The translations under genes were made by a program, and so were the position numbers. From positions 1 through 41,909 of the forward strand of contig CALLXE010000027.1 in assembly GCA_938015875.1 (NCBI GenBank): DNA of 41,909 nt, given 5' to 3'. The notes beneath the pieces are model-generated. The model did not search any database. It worked only from the letters and a program-made list of their open reading frames with translations, and had not been told where the DNA came from. The stretch is from an uncultured Robiginitomaculum sp. Its GTDB lineage: Bacteria > Pseudomonadota > Alphaproteobacteria > Caulobacterales > Maricaulaceae. Shown here in pieces: positions 31,121-39,836 of the stretch; within the stretch, counting starts at the first letter, position 1; every line of letters starts with the position of its first letter.

Positions 31121-32389
31121 ATGAACATACTTCTTATTGGCGGCGGCGGACGTGAACACGCCATAGCGTGGAAACTGCTGCAGAGCCCTCGCGTGGACAG
31201 CCTGATCTGCGCGCCGGGAAACGCCGGAATTTCACAAATCTGTGAATGCGTCAATGTCAGCGCCGGCGATATTGGCGGCCTTGTTGACCTCGTCAAATCC
31301 CGCGCCATAGATTTCGTTATCGCCGGCCCGGAGCAGCCATTGTCTATGGGCATCACCGACGCCCTCGCCGCGATTGACGTGCCGTGCTTTGGCCCGACAC
31401 AGGCGGCAGCGCAACTCGAATCCTCTAAAGCGTTTATGAAGGACTTCTGCAAGCGCAATAATATCCCCACCGCCGGTTATGAAGTCTTCACCGCGCTTGC
31501 CCCGGCCAAAGCGTTTTTGAAAACTCTGACCGCGCCTTATGTGATTAAAACAGATGGCCTGGCCGCCGGGAAGGGCGTGGCTATCCCGGAAACTCTTGAG
31601 GCCGCGGAAGCGGAGCTTGAGGCTTATTTCTCAGGCAAATTCGGCGACGCGGGCAAACGCCTGATTATTGAAGAATTTATGGATGGTGAGGAAATTTCAT
31701 TTTTCGCCGTTTGCGACGGACAGACAGCCATTCCGTTTGGCAGCGCCCAAGATCATAAGCGCGTTTTTGACGGCGACCTTGGCCCCAATACCGGCGGCAT
31801 GGGCGCCTATGCGCCGGCGCCGATCTTCACCCCGGATATGCAAAAACGTGTCATGGACGAGATCGTCACGCCGACCATGGCGGGCATGAAAGCCGAAGGC
31901 TATCCATTCGCCGGTGTCCTGTTTGCCGGACTCATGCTGACCAAAACCGGCCCGCGGCTGATAGAGTATAATGTCCGTTTCGGTGACCCGGAATGTCAGG
32001 TCATTATGCGCATGCTGGAAAGTGATTTAGCGGACGTCTTTAAAGCCGCCGCAACCGGAAAACTGGTAAGTCTTCCGCAGGCGAAATGGGACCTGCGCCC
32101 GGTCGTTAATGTCGTCATGTGCGCAAATGGCTATCCGGGCAGTTACGCAAAAGGCACGGCCATAGATATTAAACCGGATTTTGACGCCCGCCCCGGCGTG
32201 AGATTATTCCACGCCGGTACAGCCCTCAAAGACGGGCAATTAACGGCCGCCGGCGGACGGGTATTGAACATCACCGCCCGCGCCGACACCCTGCCCGAAG
32301 CCGTAAAAGCCGCCTACGCTGCTATAGACAACGGAGTGTCGTGGGATGACGGCTTTGTTCGCCGCGACATCGGCCACAGAGCCCTGTAA
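31121..32389 (+). CDS. purD: Phosphoribosylamine-glycine ligase (GARS)
   Basis: A 422-residue ATP-grasp enzyme of purine synthesis that joins glycine to 5-phosphoribosylamine. Seen are the N-terminal LLIGGGGREHAIAWKL, the ATP-grasp segments PYVIKTDGLAAGKGV and EEFMDGEEISFFAVCDG, DLGPNTGGMGAYAPAP, and VRFGDPECQVIM. Length and motifs are canonical. It is divergent from xseA and ends about 10 bases before the convergent TonB-dependent receptor. Confidence 0.96.
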   Translation: MNILLIGGGGREHAIAWKLLQSPRVDSLICAPGNAGISQICECVNVSAGDIGGLVDLVKSRAIDFVIAGPEQPLSMGITDALAAIDVPCFGPTQAAAQLESSKAFMKDFCKRNNIPTAGYEVFTALAPAKAFLKTLTAPYVIKTDGLAAGKGVAIPETLEAAEAELEAYFSGKFGDAGKRLIIEEFMDGEEISFFAVCDGQTAIPFGSAQDHKRVFDGDLGPNTGGMGAYAPAPIFTPDMQKRVMDEIVTPTMAGMKAEGYPFAGVLFAGLMLTKTGPRLIEYNVRFGDPECQVIMRMLESDLADVFKAAATGKLVSLPQAKWDLRPVVNVVMCANGYPGSYAKGTAIDIKPDFDARPGVRLFHAGTALKDGQLTAAGGRVLNITARADTLPEAVKAAYAAIDNGVSWDDGFVRRDIGHRAL

Positions 32390-32398
32390 TCAGGCAGG

Positions 32399-34501
32399 TT
32401 AAAACCGGCTGACAATGGCAAAGCGCAGATCGCGGCCCGGAAGCGGAACGACGTCTTTTAAGAACGACGTATGTTGCCGCGCTTCCTCATCAAACAGGTT
32501 ATGAACCGATAGTTTAAGGGCAACATCCTGCGCGCCGGCAGGGCGCCATGTCGCAAACAGATTTGTCAGCATATAGCTGCCGGTTGCAGTTTCTGACGCC
32601 GCTAAGTCATCGGCCTCAGCCGTATATTCAACTTCAGCGCGGTAGGTGAAATCACCGCGCTGCGCGTCCATTCCGGCCAAAATTGACAGTGGCGGAATAC
32701 GGGGCAGATTTCCGCTGTCGGTTTCGGCGCGAACATATTCAATCAGCCCGTCAAAATCGAAATCAGTTCCGACCGCGCTGCCCGCGTGCCATGCCCCTTG
32801 CAGCTCAAACCCGGCAAAGCGGGCATCGTCTGATTGGTATTGAAAGACATCAAGCCCGTCTTCGGTCTCGCCGGTTGGCAATTCGAAAATAAAATCCGAA
32901 TAATCGGTCAGGAAAATATTGCCTGTCAGCTTTATCGGTCCCGAGCGGTAGCGTAAGGCGGCCTCAACCCCGGTGGCCGTTTCAACGTCCAGACCGGCGT
33001 CACCCTTTTCAAATTGAGACGTGGCCAAATGCGGGCCGTCAGAAAACAATTCTTCCGTAGTCGGCGCGCGCTGCGTTCTGAATACTGTGCCGCCGGCGCG
33101 CAGGACATTATTGAAATGATAATCCCCGCCGACCGATACGCTGTATGTGTCAAAATCCAAAGTCTCGCCGCTTCCGGCAATGCCTTGCTCTGTAAATTCG
33201 GCGCGCAGCGCCCCTTCAAGATGGAACTCGCCGATTTCTTTTTCCTGAAATGTATAAAGCCCAAGCTGATCCGTGCGCGTTGGCGGCACAAACGCTTCGT
33301 CGCCGATAGCCGCGAAGTCACGGCGGCGAACTTGCGCGCCGTAAGCCGCCGACCATCCGCCGCGCTCTGCCTGCAAAGCCTCGCCGCGTACCTCATAGCC
33401 TTCATTGGTAAACACTGTGCCGACAACGCCGGGACCTTCAAATTCGGTATGCTCATAATCAGCAAAGCCGGCAAAAACCTGAACGCGCTCTATCAGGCCG
33501 TCAAAATCCAGCGCGCCATTTATATCGATCCGCGTCTGTTTCAGGCCAATTGTGACATCGCCCTCTTCTTCGGCTTCATCATGCTCTTCCTCATCATGCT
33601 CTTCGTCGTCGTGGTCTTCACCTTCCTCATGAGCATGCTCATGACCGCCGGGGACGCCGTAATCAGAATTGTACTGATGCACAGCCGCCCCAATAAAGCC
33701 CCGCTCCCCGACAAAGCTCGCGCCAAACGTAGCCGAGCGGGTCTGAACATCGGAATTGGGCAAGCGATCACGGGCCTCTGCTTCGGCTTCATCCTCGTGT
33801 TCGTGTTCCGGCTCATCATGCTCTTCGTCATGCTCGGCTTCTTCGGCAGCGCGCAGTGCGGCGCTCTCAGCAAAGCCGGGAATGTCGTAATCATCGCTTT
33901 TGCGCCATGTCCCGCCGGCATGAATGACCAGGTTTGGCCCGGCCGGGATATTAACCGATCCCGCAACCTCCCGGCCCGCATTGACACCGCTTGCGCCAAT
34001 GCGCACAGCCCCGTCAATATCGTCAGGAACCCGGTCCGGAATACGTCCGTCAATAACATTGACCACGCCCCCGCTGCCGGAGCTGCCATAACGCAAAAGC
34101 GCGGCGCCGCGCAAAACTTCAATACGCTCAGCCTGCGCCGGCTCCGCAGCAACCGCATGATCCGGGGAGGCCGAACTGGCATCAATTGAGCCGATGCCAT
34201 TGACCAGCACTCGCACCCGGTCGCCGCCTTGGCCGCGAATTATGGGCCGCGAAGCACCGGCGCCGAAAAATGTCGACGATACGCCGGGTTCAGATTTCAG
34301 GGTCTCGCCAAGCGTGCCCGCCAACCGTCCGGCCAGGTCTTGCCCGGTCAGGACAGACACGCCGGTAATGGCTTCGTCGGCGCTGCGCCCAAGGGGCGAG
34401 GCAGTGACGATAATTTCTTCAATAGGCTCTACAGCCAGCGCGGGAAATGAAACAGATAGCAGTAAGGCAGACGCAATGGCGCTGCGGGATAAATAAGTCA
34501 T
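32399..34501 (-). CDS. TonB-dependent outer-membrane receptor, probable zinc receptor (ZnuD-like)
   Basis: A 700-residue TonB-dependent receptor. The signal peptide ends ALA|VEP near residue 23 and the TonB box EEIIVTAS is at 28-35. The plug domain covers about 40-160 (RPIIRGQGGDRVRVLVNG, then RIEVLRGAALLRYGSS), and the 22-stranded barrel ends RDLRFAIVSRF with terminal Phe. Two loops rich in His, Asp and Glu (about 222-242 and 286-314) match ZnuD, which imports zinc across the outer membrane. Zinc as substrate is inferred from these loops and the His-containing upstream gene. The ATG at 34501 gives a proper signal peptide; 14 codons upstream are also open. Confidence 0.87.
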   Translation of the reverse strand: MTYLSRSAIASALLLSVSFPALAVEPIEEIIVTASPLGRSADEAITGVSVLTGQDLAGRLAGTLGETLKSEPGVSSTFFGAGASRPIIRGQGGDRVRVLVNGIGSIDASSASPDHAVAAEPAQAERIEVLRGAALLRYGSSGSGGVVNVIDGRIPDRVPDDIDGAVRIGASGVNAGREVAGSVNIPAGPNLVIHAGGTWRKSDDYDIPGFAESAALRAAEEAEHDEEHDEPEHEHEDEAEAEARDRLPNSDVQTRSATFGASFVGERGFIGAAVHQYNSDYGVPGGHEHAHEEGEDHDDEEHDEEEHDEAEEEGDVTIGLKQTRIDINGALDFDGLIERVQVFAGFADYEHTEFEGPGVVGTVFTNEGYEVRGEALQAERGGWSAAYGAQVRRRDFAAIGDEAFVPPTRTDQLGLYTFQEKEIGEFHLEGALRAEFTEQGIAGSGETLDFDTYSVSVGGDYHFNNVLRAGGTVFRTQRAPTTEELFSDGPHLATSQFEKGDAGLDVETATGVEAALRYRSGPIKLTGNIFLTDYSDFIFELPTGETEDGLDVFQYQSDDARFAGFELQGAWHAGSAVGTDFDFDGLIEYVRAETDSGNLPRIPPLSILAGMDAQRGDFTYRAEVEYTAEADDLAASETATGSYMLTNLFATWRPAGAQDVALKLSVHNLFDEEARQHTSFLKDVVPLPGRDLRFAIVSRF

Positions 34502-34564
34502 GAGACGTCTCTTTATATATAAAACAAATGATATTGGCCGCATAAGCGGCGCGATTTTAGAGTT

Positions 34565-34858
34565 TTATATAAAGGCAGGCGGTCCGCGTTGCGGCGGCGC
34601 GCGCGGCGCATTCACCCGTGCAGGGGCCGAAATTATGCCCCCCGAATAAACAGCCGGCGTTGTCGTGATAACAATATCGACAACCGGCAGCGCGGGTAAA
34701 ATCACCGCAGCCTCATCACCGGCTAAGGCAATGTCACAGACAATGCCATTATGCTCATGCGGGTCGTCGCCATAACTATAGCCATGAGCCAGCCCCGCGC
34801 TTTGCAAGGCAAAGAACGCAAAAGCAAAAACGAACGCAAACCGCCGAAATGTCGCCAT
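34565..34858 (-). CDS. Small exported His-containing protein upstream of the ZnuD-like receptor
   Basis: A 97-residue protein with a signal peptide (RRFAFVFAFAFFALQSAGLAHG), a DDPHEHNGIVCDIAL segment with two His and one Cys, and a hydrophobic Val/Ile/Pro-rich middle. It ends in the PPQRGPPAFI tail seen in small DUF2946-like proteins next to metal receptors. Family assignment is tentative. It is 63 bases upstream of the receptor on the same strand, so it probably shares its message. Starts at 34867 and 34891 are also possible; none has a good ribosome binding site. Confidence 0.6.
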   Translation of the reverse strand: MATFRRFAFVFAFAFFALQSAGLAHGYSYGDDPHEHNGIVCDIALAGDEAAVILPALPVVDIVITTTPAVYSGGIISAPARVNAPRAPPQRGPPAFI

Positions 34859-34904
34859 GATCAACATAACCGATATATTAGCGGGAAACATCGAAGACGT
34901 CCAG

Positions 34905-34925
34905 TTACTTTATTACATTAAGTAA
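34905..34925. promoter_or_regulatory. Inverted repeat upstream of the zinc-receptor unit, candidate Zur-type site
   Basis: TTACTT-TATTACATT-AAGTAA is a perfect 6-bp inverted repeat in an AT-rich setting, 14 bases upstream of the first possible start of the small exported protein. Zur operators are AT-rich palindromes, but this does not closely match a consensus I can state; the Zur link rests on the gene context. Confidence 0.35.
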
Positions 34926-34950
34926 GCCGCGTAACCCCTGCCCCCATCCC

Positions 34951-35475
34951 CTACTCTACCACGCAAATCCCCGGCAGGCCGCGCGCTTTGTGGCCGTCAT
35001 CCAGACCATAGCCGATCAAAAACGCGTCCGGCGCGTCCCATCCGGCGTAGTCGGCCATAACGATGCGTCGGGCGTAGGGTTTACGCGCAAAAACGCAGGC
35101 AGAAACTTTCGCCGCCCCTAATCCCAAAACATGGGCGCGGGCAAAATCCAGCGTCGCGCCACTGTCTAGGACATCGTCAATAATCAGGACGTGTTCGGCT
35201 GAGATATCGGCGTCAATATCAGCGGTAACGCGCACGCGGCCGGACGTCTCGCGCGCCTTCCCATAGCTGGAGAGGCGCAAGGAGAATGTTCGGGGGTCAA
35301 TTCCGCGCGTATAGAGCGCGCGCAGCAGATCAGCGGCAAAGATCATAGCGCCGTCCATAAGGACAATGCAGGCAGAAATATCAGGGGCCGTTTTGGAAAT
35401 TTCTTCGGCGAGGCGATCCACATGCCCCGAAATCTGCGCCGGCGTCAGAACCTGACGCATGAGACTTTGCTGCAT
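34951..35475 (-). CDS. hpt: Hypoxanthine phosphoribosyltransferase
   Basis: A 174-residue type I phosphoribosyltransferase of purine salvage, forming IMP (and GMP) from base plus PRPP. The PRPP loop is VLIIDDVLDSGATL near 96-109. The IVLMDGAMIFAADLLRAL and RLSSYGKARETSG segments and the C-terminal YGLDDGHKARGLPGI match Hpt. Its start overlaps by one base the stop of the zinc-ribbon gene upstream, so they are co-transcribed. Confidence 0.92.
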   Translation of the reverse strand: MQQSLMRQVLTPAQISGHVDRLAEEISKTAPDISACIVLMDGAMIFAADLLRALYTRGIDPRTFSLRLSSYGKARETSGRVRVTADIDADISAEHVLIIDDVLDSGATLDFARAHVLGLGAAKVSACVFARKPYARRIVMADYAGWDAPDAFLIGYGLDDGHKARGLPGICVVE

Positions 35476-36338
35476 CAGTTTTGCGGGGCGAGCGAGGCTC
35501 TGTCACCGCTGCCGGTATTGTCCGCCGCTTCAACAGTTTGGCCCGCATTGGCCTTGGCGTCGCCTGCAAAGACATATTTCAGCGTGACCGCATCTACCGG
35601 TTGATTAGGATATTGGGTCGCAAAACTGAGCGTTTCGCCCTTGGCAATTGTGGTCTTTGGCATTTCAACCTGCCACTGCGTCAGAGGCTGTCCGGACGGG
35701 CCGTGCAGCGACAATTGAACCAGACGGGCATTGCGGACGTTGCGGCCGGGATTATGCACTTCACCTTCAACAATTAAAGTCGGCGTCCCTTCGACATAGG
35801 CTGACCGCGTAATCACCCGGCCAAATACAAGGCCGCCTTTGGCGACTTTAACGCCGAACGCCTTATATAGCGTGGCAGTTTGCGGGTGTTTTTCGACAAT
35901 ATCTTGGCGAAACACATAGGCCGAAAGGGTCGCAACAGAGAGCAAAGCCAAGGTCACTAGCCACATGGCACCCACGCTCATGAGGCGGCGCGAGGCCCGT
36001 TTTCGGTCTGTCTTTTCGCGCATTAAACTCGCGGCGCTTGGCGCAATAAACCCTGCCTCTTCTTCCGGACTATTAACAGGGTCTGCAACGGAGCGGCCCT
36101 GCGTTGCAGATGCCGTCGGCCGGGGCTTGCGGCGCGGTGATTTTACAGGCGTCGCGACCGAAATCGGCGGCGGCATTACACTGTCAGGGACATCCGATCG
36201 GGCAGCGTTATGCGCGTCTTCGGCGGCAACAAACCATGTCGCTGTGCAGCTTGCGCAGCGCACAGTGCGTCCGTTTGGCCCGATCGCTTCGGGCTTTGTC
36301 AAATATCGCGTGGCGCAATCCGGACAGGTGAGTATCAT
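35475..36338 (-). CDS. Zinc-ribbon (MJ0042-type) membrane protein with DUF3426-like C-terminus
   Basis: A 287-residue protein. The N-terminal zinc ribbon has two CxxC pairs: CPDCATRY (Cys5, Cys8) and VRCASCTATW (about Cys28, Cys31). A disordered Pro/Ser/Arg linker follows to about 110, one membrane helix near 118-142 (LMSVGAMWLVTLALLSVATL), then a beta domain with VEGEVHNPGRNVRNARLVQL, typical of DUF3426. Function is unknown. The start at 36338 places the ribbon at the N-terminus. It is divergent from ftsE with only 29 bases between starts, an arrangement common in alphaproteobacteria. Confidence 0.85.
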   Translation of the reverse strand: MILTCPDCATRYLTKPEAIGPNGRTVRCASCTATWFVAAEDAHNAARSDVPDSVMPPPISVATPVKSPRRKPRPTASATQGRSVADPVNSPEEEAGFIAPSAASLMREKTDRKRASRRLMSVGAMWLVTLALLSVATLSAYVFRQDIVEKHPQTATLYKAFGVKVAKGGLVFGRVITRSAYVEGTPTLIVEGEVHNPGRNVRNARLVQLSLHGPSGQPLTQWQVEMPKTTIAKGETLSFATQYPNQPVDAVTLKYVFAGDAKANAGQTVEAADNTGSGDRASLAPQN

Positions 36339-36367
36339 AACAGCTCTGATTCGTTTATTAGCAGAGT

Positions 36368-37120
36368 GTGCCAATTCTAAAGCCAAAGTCCATACCCGGC
36401 GCGATAAACGCCCAAGCCCGAAGCTTTGCAGCCCTGAGTGGCAGCAGCGCGCCTGCGGTGTTTGCCGCGCGGCTGGATCATGTCAGCCTGCGCTATGATC
36501 GGGGCGAGGAAATTCTGCGCGACGTAAACTTTGCCCTTCCGGCCGGCTCCATGAGCTTTCTGACAGGGCCGTCAGGGGCAGGGAAATCCACTTTATTGCG
36601 ACTTATTTATATGGCCTTAAAGCCGTCGCGGGGATTGATCTCTTTATTTGATCAGGATTTGGCCGTGGCGTCGCCCGCGCTGCAAGGGGCAATTCGCCGG
36701 CGTATTGGTGTCGTGTTGCAGGATTTTTCGTTGATTGAGCATTTAAGCGTGTTCGAGAATGTCGCCCTGCCGCTTCGGGTCACAGGGACGCCGCGCTCTG
36801 TTTATACGCCGGACGTTATCGAACTTTTGGATTGGGTTGGTCTGGGCCACCGCCTGCACGCGCGGCCGGCCACATTGTCCGGCGGCGAAAAACAGCGCGC
36901 CGCCATTGCCCGCGCCGTGATTTCAAAACCGGATCTGCTGTTAGCAGACGAACCGACGGGCAATGTTGACCCGGCCATGGGCGTGCGCCTGATCCGCCTT
37001 TTGACCGAAATGAACCGTATGGGGACAACCATATTAATCGCCACCCATGATCATCACTTAATCCCGCAGCAGGCCCGTACATTTTCCCTGTCCGCCGGCG
37101 CGGTGGAGCAAACCCGATGA
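36368..37120 (+). CDS. ftsE: Cell division ATP-binding protein FtsE
   Basis: A 250-residue ABC ATPase that pairs with FtsX to control peptidoglycan hydrolysis at the septum. Walker A is GPSGAGKST at 67-75, the Q-loop VVLQDFSL, signature LSGGEKQRAAIARA, and Walker B LLLADEPTGNVD with THDHHLI as switch. The GTG start gives about 30 residues before the usual FtsE N-terminus (LDHVSLRYDRG), so the true start may lie further in. It overlaps ftsX by 4 bases. Confidence 0.93.
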   Translation: MPILKPKSIPGAINAQARSFAALSGSSAPAVFAARLDHVSLRYDRGEEILRDVNFALPAGSMSFLTGPSGAGKSTLLRLIYMALKPSRGLISLFDQDLAVASPALQGAIRRRIGVVLQDFSLIEHLSVFENVALPLRVTGTPRSVYTPDVIELLDWVGLGHRLHARPATLSGGEKQRAAIARAVISKPDLLLADEPTGNVDPAMGVRLIRLLTEMNRMGTTILIATHDHHLIPQQARTFSLSAGAVEQTR

Positions 37121-38010
37121 GCAGCGGCGCAGACATTACCATTGATGCAAAAGCGCAAGCCATTTTGCCAAGCGACATATCAGCAGATCGGCCCCTGTTT
37201 ATCGTTTTGATCATTTTAGTCTTTCTGGCATGCCTGTCTGCGATTGCTGCCCATGCAGGCTTTCGCGCCGCCGGCGGGTGGAATTCTGATTTATCGCGCA
37301 GCGCAACTGTGCAGGTTTTATCCGGCGGAGAAGAAGCGCAAATGAGCGTTTTGGACTTAGCCAAGCCGATCAAGGGCATTTATTCGGCTAATGACGTGTC
37401 CCGGGAGGGCTCCGAAGCACTGCTGCGGCCTTGGCTTGGGACGGCGCAATTGCCGGATGATTTGCCGCTGCCGCTATTGGTGGAGCTTGGCCTTACCGGA
37501 GATAATCCACGCGCGCTGACAGAACTGTCTGATGCGATGGCGGACGCCGGACTTGACGCGCAGATTGATGACCATCAGCGGTGGAGCCGGGAAATCCGCC
37601 GCGCCGCCTCTGCTGTGCAGCTTGTCGGGACTTTGGGCTTAACCTTATTGATTGTTGCGACCGGCGCGGCAGCAGGCTTTGCGACCCAATCCGGTATGGC
37701 CGCGCGGCACACTATTATAGATGTGCTGCGGCAAGTCGGGGCCGGACCGGCCTATATTGCGCGGCTGTTTATGTGGCGGTTCGGACGGCTCGGCGCTTTT
37801 GCGGGCCTCGCGGGGGCCGCCGGCGCGCTGATTGTTTCCTTGCTGTTTTGGCTTATGACGGGCCGGGGCAGTGCAGCCCTGATGCCGTCCTTCACCCTTG
37901 ATAAAGGCGACTTACTGATCTTATGCCTCGCGCCGCCGGTCTCGGCGATCATCTGCGCCGCAGCGGCCGGACTGACCGCCAAGCTGCGCATAGAAAACGA
38001 GGGGCGGTAA
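37117..38010 (+). CDS. ftsX: Cell division protein FtsX
   Basis: A 297-residue four-helix membrane protein: the first helix at about 27-48, a periplasmic domain about 50-170 that in other species engages an amidase activator, then three helices (LVGTLGLTLLIVATGAAAGFA; a Gly/Ala-rich one near 230-250; a C-terminal one). The stretch THTIIDVLRQVGA-like (RHTIIDVLRQVGAGPAYIARLF) is the conserved FtsX cytosolic loop. Start and stop overlap both neighbours (ATGA with ftsE; TAATG with ydcF). An M23 lipoprotein that could serve as partner is encoded about 8 kb away. Confidence 0.92.
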   Translation: MSSGADITIDAKAQAILPSDISADRPLFIVLIILVFLACLSAIAAHAGFRAAGGWNSDLSRSATVQVLSGGEEAQMSVLDLAKPIKGIYSANDVSREGSEALLRPWLGTAQLPDDLPLPLLVELGLTGDNPRALTELSDAMADAGLDAQIDDHQRWSREIRRAASAVQLVGTLGLTLLIVATGAAAGFATQSGMAARHTIIDVLRQVGAGPAYIARLFMWRFGRLGAFAGLAGAAGALIVSLLFWLMTGRGSAALMPSFTLDKGDLLILCLAPPVSAIICAAAAGLTAKLRIENEGR

Positions 38011-38807
38011 TGGGCCTTCGGCGGAAATCTAAGGCTGAGCGCGGTACAAAATCGCCGCCGTCTAAGCTGCGCAATTTTGCGGGCTTTGTCCGCTTTTTAA
38101 TCCTGTCATGTCTCATCATGCTTTTGGTCGGTTTTGCGGTCTTTGCCATTTCCGTCGAAAAGCCAAGAAAAGCGGCTCCGCTTCCGAAAGCTGACGGCAT
38201 TGTTGTTCTGACCGGCGGCACAGGGCGTATGTTTCAGGGCGGGCAATTGCTTTTAGACGGGCAGGCCGAACGCCTTCTGGCCACCGGCGTTTCAAAATCA
38301 GTATCGGCCAAAGATCTGCTGGACCTTTTAGGTGTGAGTGAGCAATTACTCACATGTTGCGTTGACATTGATACCGCCGCAGAAGACACGGTCGGCAATG
38401 CCCGCGAAACCGCAATATGGGCAGCGGCCTTGGGATATGAGCACATTATACTTGTTACATCGGATTATCACATGGCCCGCGCCAAGCTGGAGATTACCAC
38501 AGCGACCGGCGGCATACGCATCACCCCATTTGCCGTAGACAGCTATGTCGACGATAATCCGCTGACCGACACACGTCGCCTTGGCCTTTTATGGCGGGAA
38601 TATTTAAAGCTTCTCGCCGTTTATGTCCGCGATACAGGCAACCGTAAAGCCGGCGCGCCGACCCCGGTGCCGGCCCCGTCTGACGCCATGCGAGAACGCC
38701 AATCCGCGCCAAAAATCACCGGACCGAAGACTCTGCCGCAAAGCGGGCCCGCCGCTAAGCCCGATACCCCGGACGCTCAACCTGATAACAATGACGAGAC
38801 CCCATGA
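38010..38807 (+). CDS. YdcF family protein (DUF218)
   Basis: A 265-residue membrane-anchored DUF218/YdcF protein. One N-terminal helix lies at about 30-50 (FLILSCLIMLLVGFAVFAIS). The DUF218 core has ADGIVVLTGGTGR, then LLLDGQAERLLATGV, the TVGNARETAIWAA motif and IILVTSDYHMARAKLE. The last 50 residues are a Pro-rich tail. Members are linked to envelope glycan or vancomycin-resistance-like functions, without a defined reaction. The ATG uses the last base of the ftsX stop; 29 open codons upstream lie inside ftsX and are ignored. Confidence 0.88.
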   Translation: MGLRRKSKAERGTKSPPSKLRNFAGFVRFLILSCLIMLLVGFAVFAISVEKPRKAAPLPKADGIVVLTGGTGRMFQGGQLLLDGQAERLLATGVSKSVSAKDLLDLLGVSEQLLTCCVDIDTAAEDTVGNARETAIWAAALGYEHIILVTSDYHMARAKLEITTATGGIRITPFAVDSYVDDNPLTDTRRLGLLWREYLKLLAVYVRDTGNRKAGAPTPVPAPSDAMRERQSAPKITGPKTLPQSGPAAKPDTPDAQPDNNDETP

Positions 38808-39763
38808 AAAAACTGATCATCACGCTTGTCATCGCACTGCTTATCTATTGCGGCTATTGGTTTGCCGCGAGCCGGGTCGTCGCCTCCGGCGCGGCTTCAA
38901 AAATAGAGGCCTACCGCGCCCAAGGCTACGTTATCAACCACAGCGCTGTTGACGTGACGGGCTTTCCGCTGCGGTTTGACGCCGAGCTTGGGCCCGTATC
39001 AATCACAGCTCCGGCCATGTCCGGCCAAGACGGAGCGCGGGCCACCCTTGAGAAAGCTGATGTTTCGGCGGCCGCATATATGCCGCTCGCATGGACCGTC
39101 ACCCATAGCGGCCCGGGATCTTTTGACATTCCGGCCGGCACACGGCGGTGGCTGTTTGACAGCGTTACAGACGCGGCGGACATCACGATTAAGGCCGGCG
39201 CAAGCGGAGGCATAAAGGCCCTTAAAATTGATGCGCGCGGTGTTGCGATCACGGCGACCGGCAGCGATGTCCCGCCGGTGAAATCCCTGACGATGCTCGA
39301 CTATGACTTCACCCACAAAAACGCCGGCGCGGTTTATAAGGTGACGGCCGGTGACATTACGCTTCTCCCGGGGGCAATGGGCCAAGCAGGGCGCGCCTTA
39401 GGCGAAACCGTTGAAAACATCTCGGGCATTATGTCCGTCTCAGATTACGGCACAGCGGCCCCGACATATCAAAGCGATAACTTTTCCTTAATTTGGGGGC
39501 CTGCGGATATGGGCGGCGCGTTTAATCTGGCGCGCAGCGACGCCGGCTTATCCGGCACGGTATCTCTTAATGTCGCAAATGAACAAACCCTCATTTCAGA
39601 ACTTACCCGCAAGGGCGTTATATCTTCGGGCGAGGCCATGATCGCCGGCCTGATGATTGGCGGCCTGCCGAAGACTGAAGACGGCCGCCGACAGATCAAG
39701 CTGTCGGTCAGAGACAGCGCACTGTCTTTGGGCCCGATAAAACTTGGCCGGCTCCCTTTTTAA
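38804..39763 (+). CDS. DUF2125 domain protein
   Basis: A 319-residue alphaproteobacterial DUF2125 protein, likely anchored in the membrane by residues 3-22 (a single hydrophobic segment) with the rest in the periplasm. The family pattern is visible as GYWFAASRV, then VDVTGFPLRFDAELGPVS and YMPLAWTVTHSGP. The body is beta-rich. Function is unknown. It overlaps the ydcF stop by 4 bases and closes the ftsE-ftsX-ydcF-DUF2125 unit. Confidence 0.85.
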   Translation: MKKLIITLVIALLIYCGYWFAASRVVASGAASKIEAYRAQGYVINHSAVDVTGFPLRFDAELGPVSITAPAMSGQDGARATLEKADVSAAAYMPLAWTVTHSGPGSFDIPAGTRRWLFDSVTDAADITIKAGASGGIKALKIDARGVAITATGSDVPPVKSLTMLDYDFTHKNAGAVYKVTAGDITLLPGAMGQAGRALGETVENISGIMSVSDYGTAAPTYQSDNFSLIWGPADMGGAFNLARSDAGLSGTVSLNVANEQTLISELTRKGVISSGEAMIAGLMIGGLPKTEDGRRQIKLSVRDSALSLGPIKLGRLPF

Positions 39764-39836
39764 TGGGGATTTTAACCGGACAGGCGCGCCCCGCACCCTT
39801 AGTTTAAACATATAGTAATTACAGAAAGACTTTCCC

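Noticed and set aside
33014-34189. 391-codon open frame on the plus strand
   Set aside because: Antisense to the TonB-dependent receptor; the hydrophobic stretches are the complement of the His/Asp/Glu-rich loop codons.
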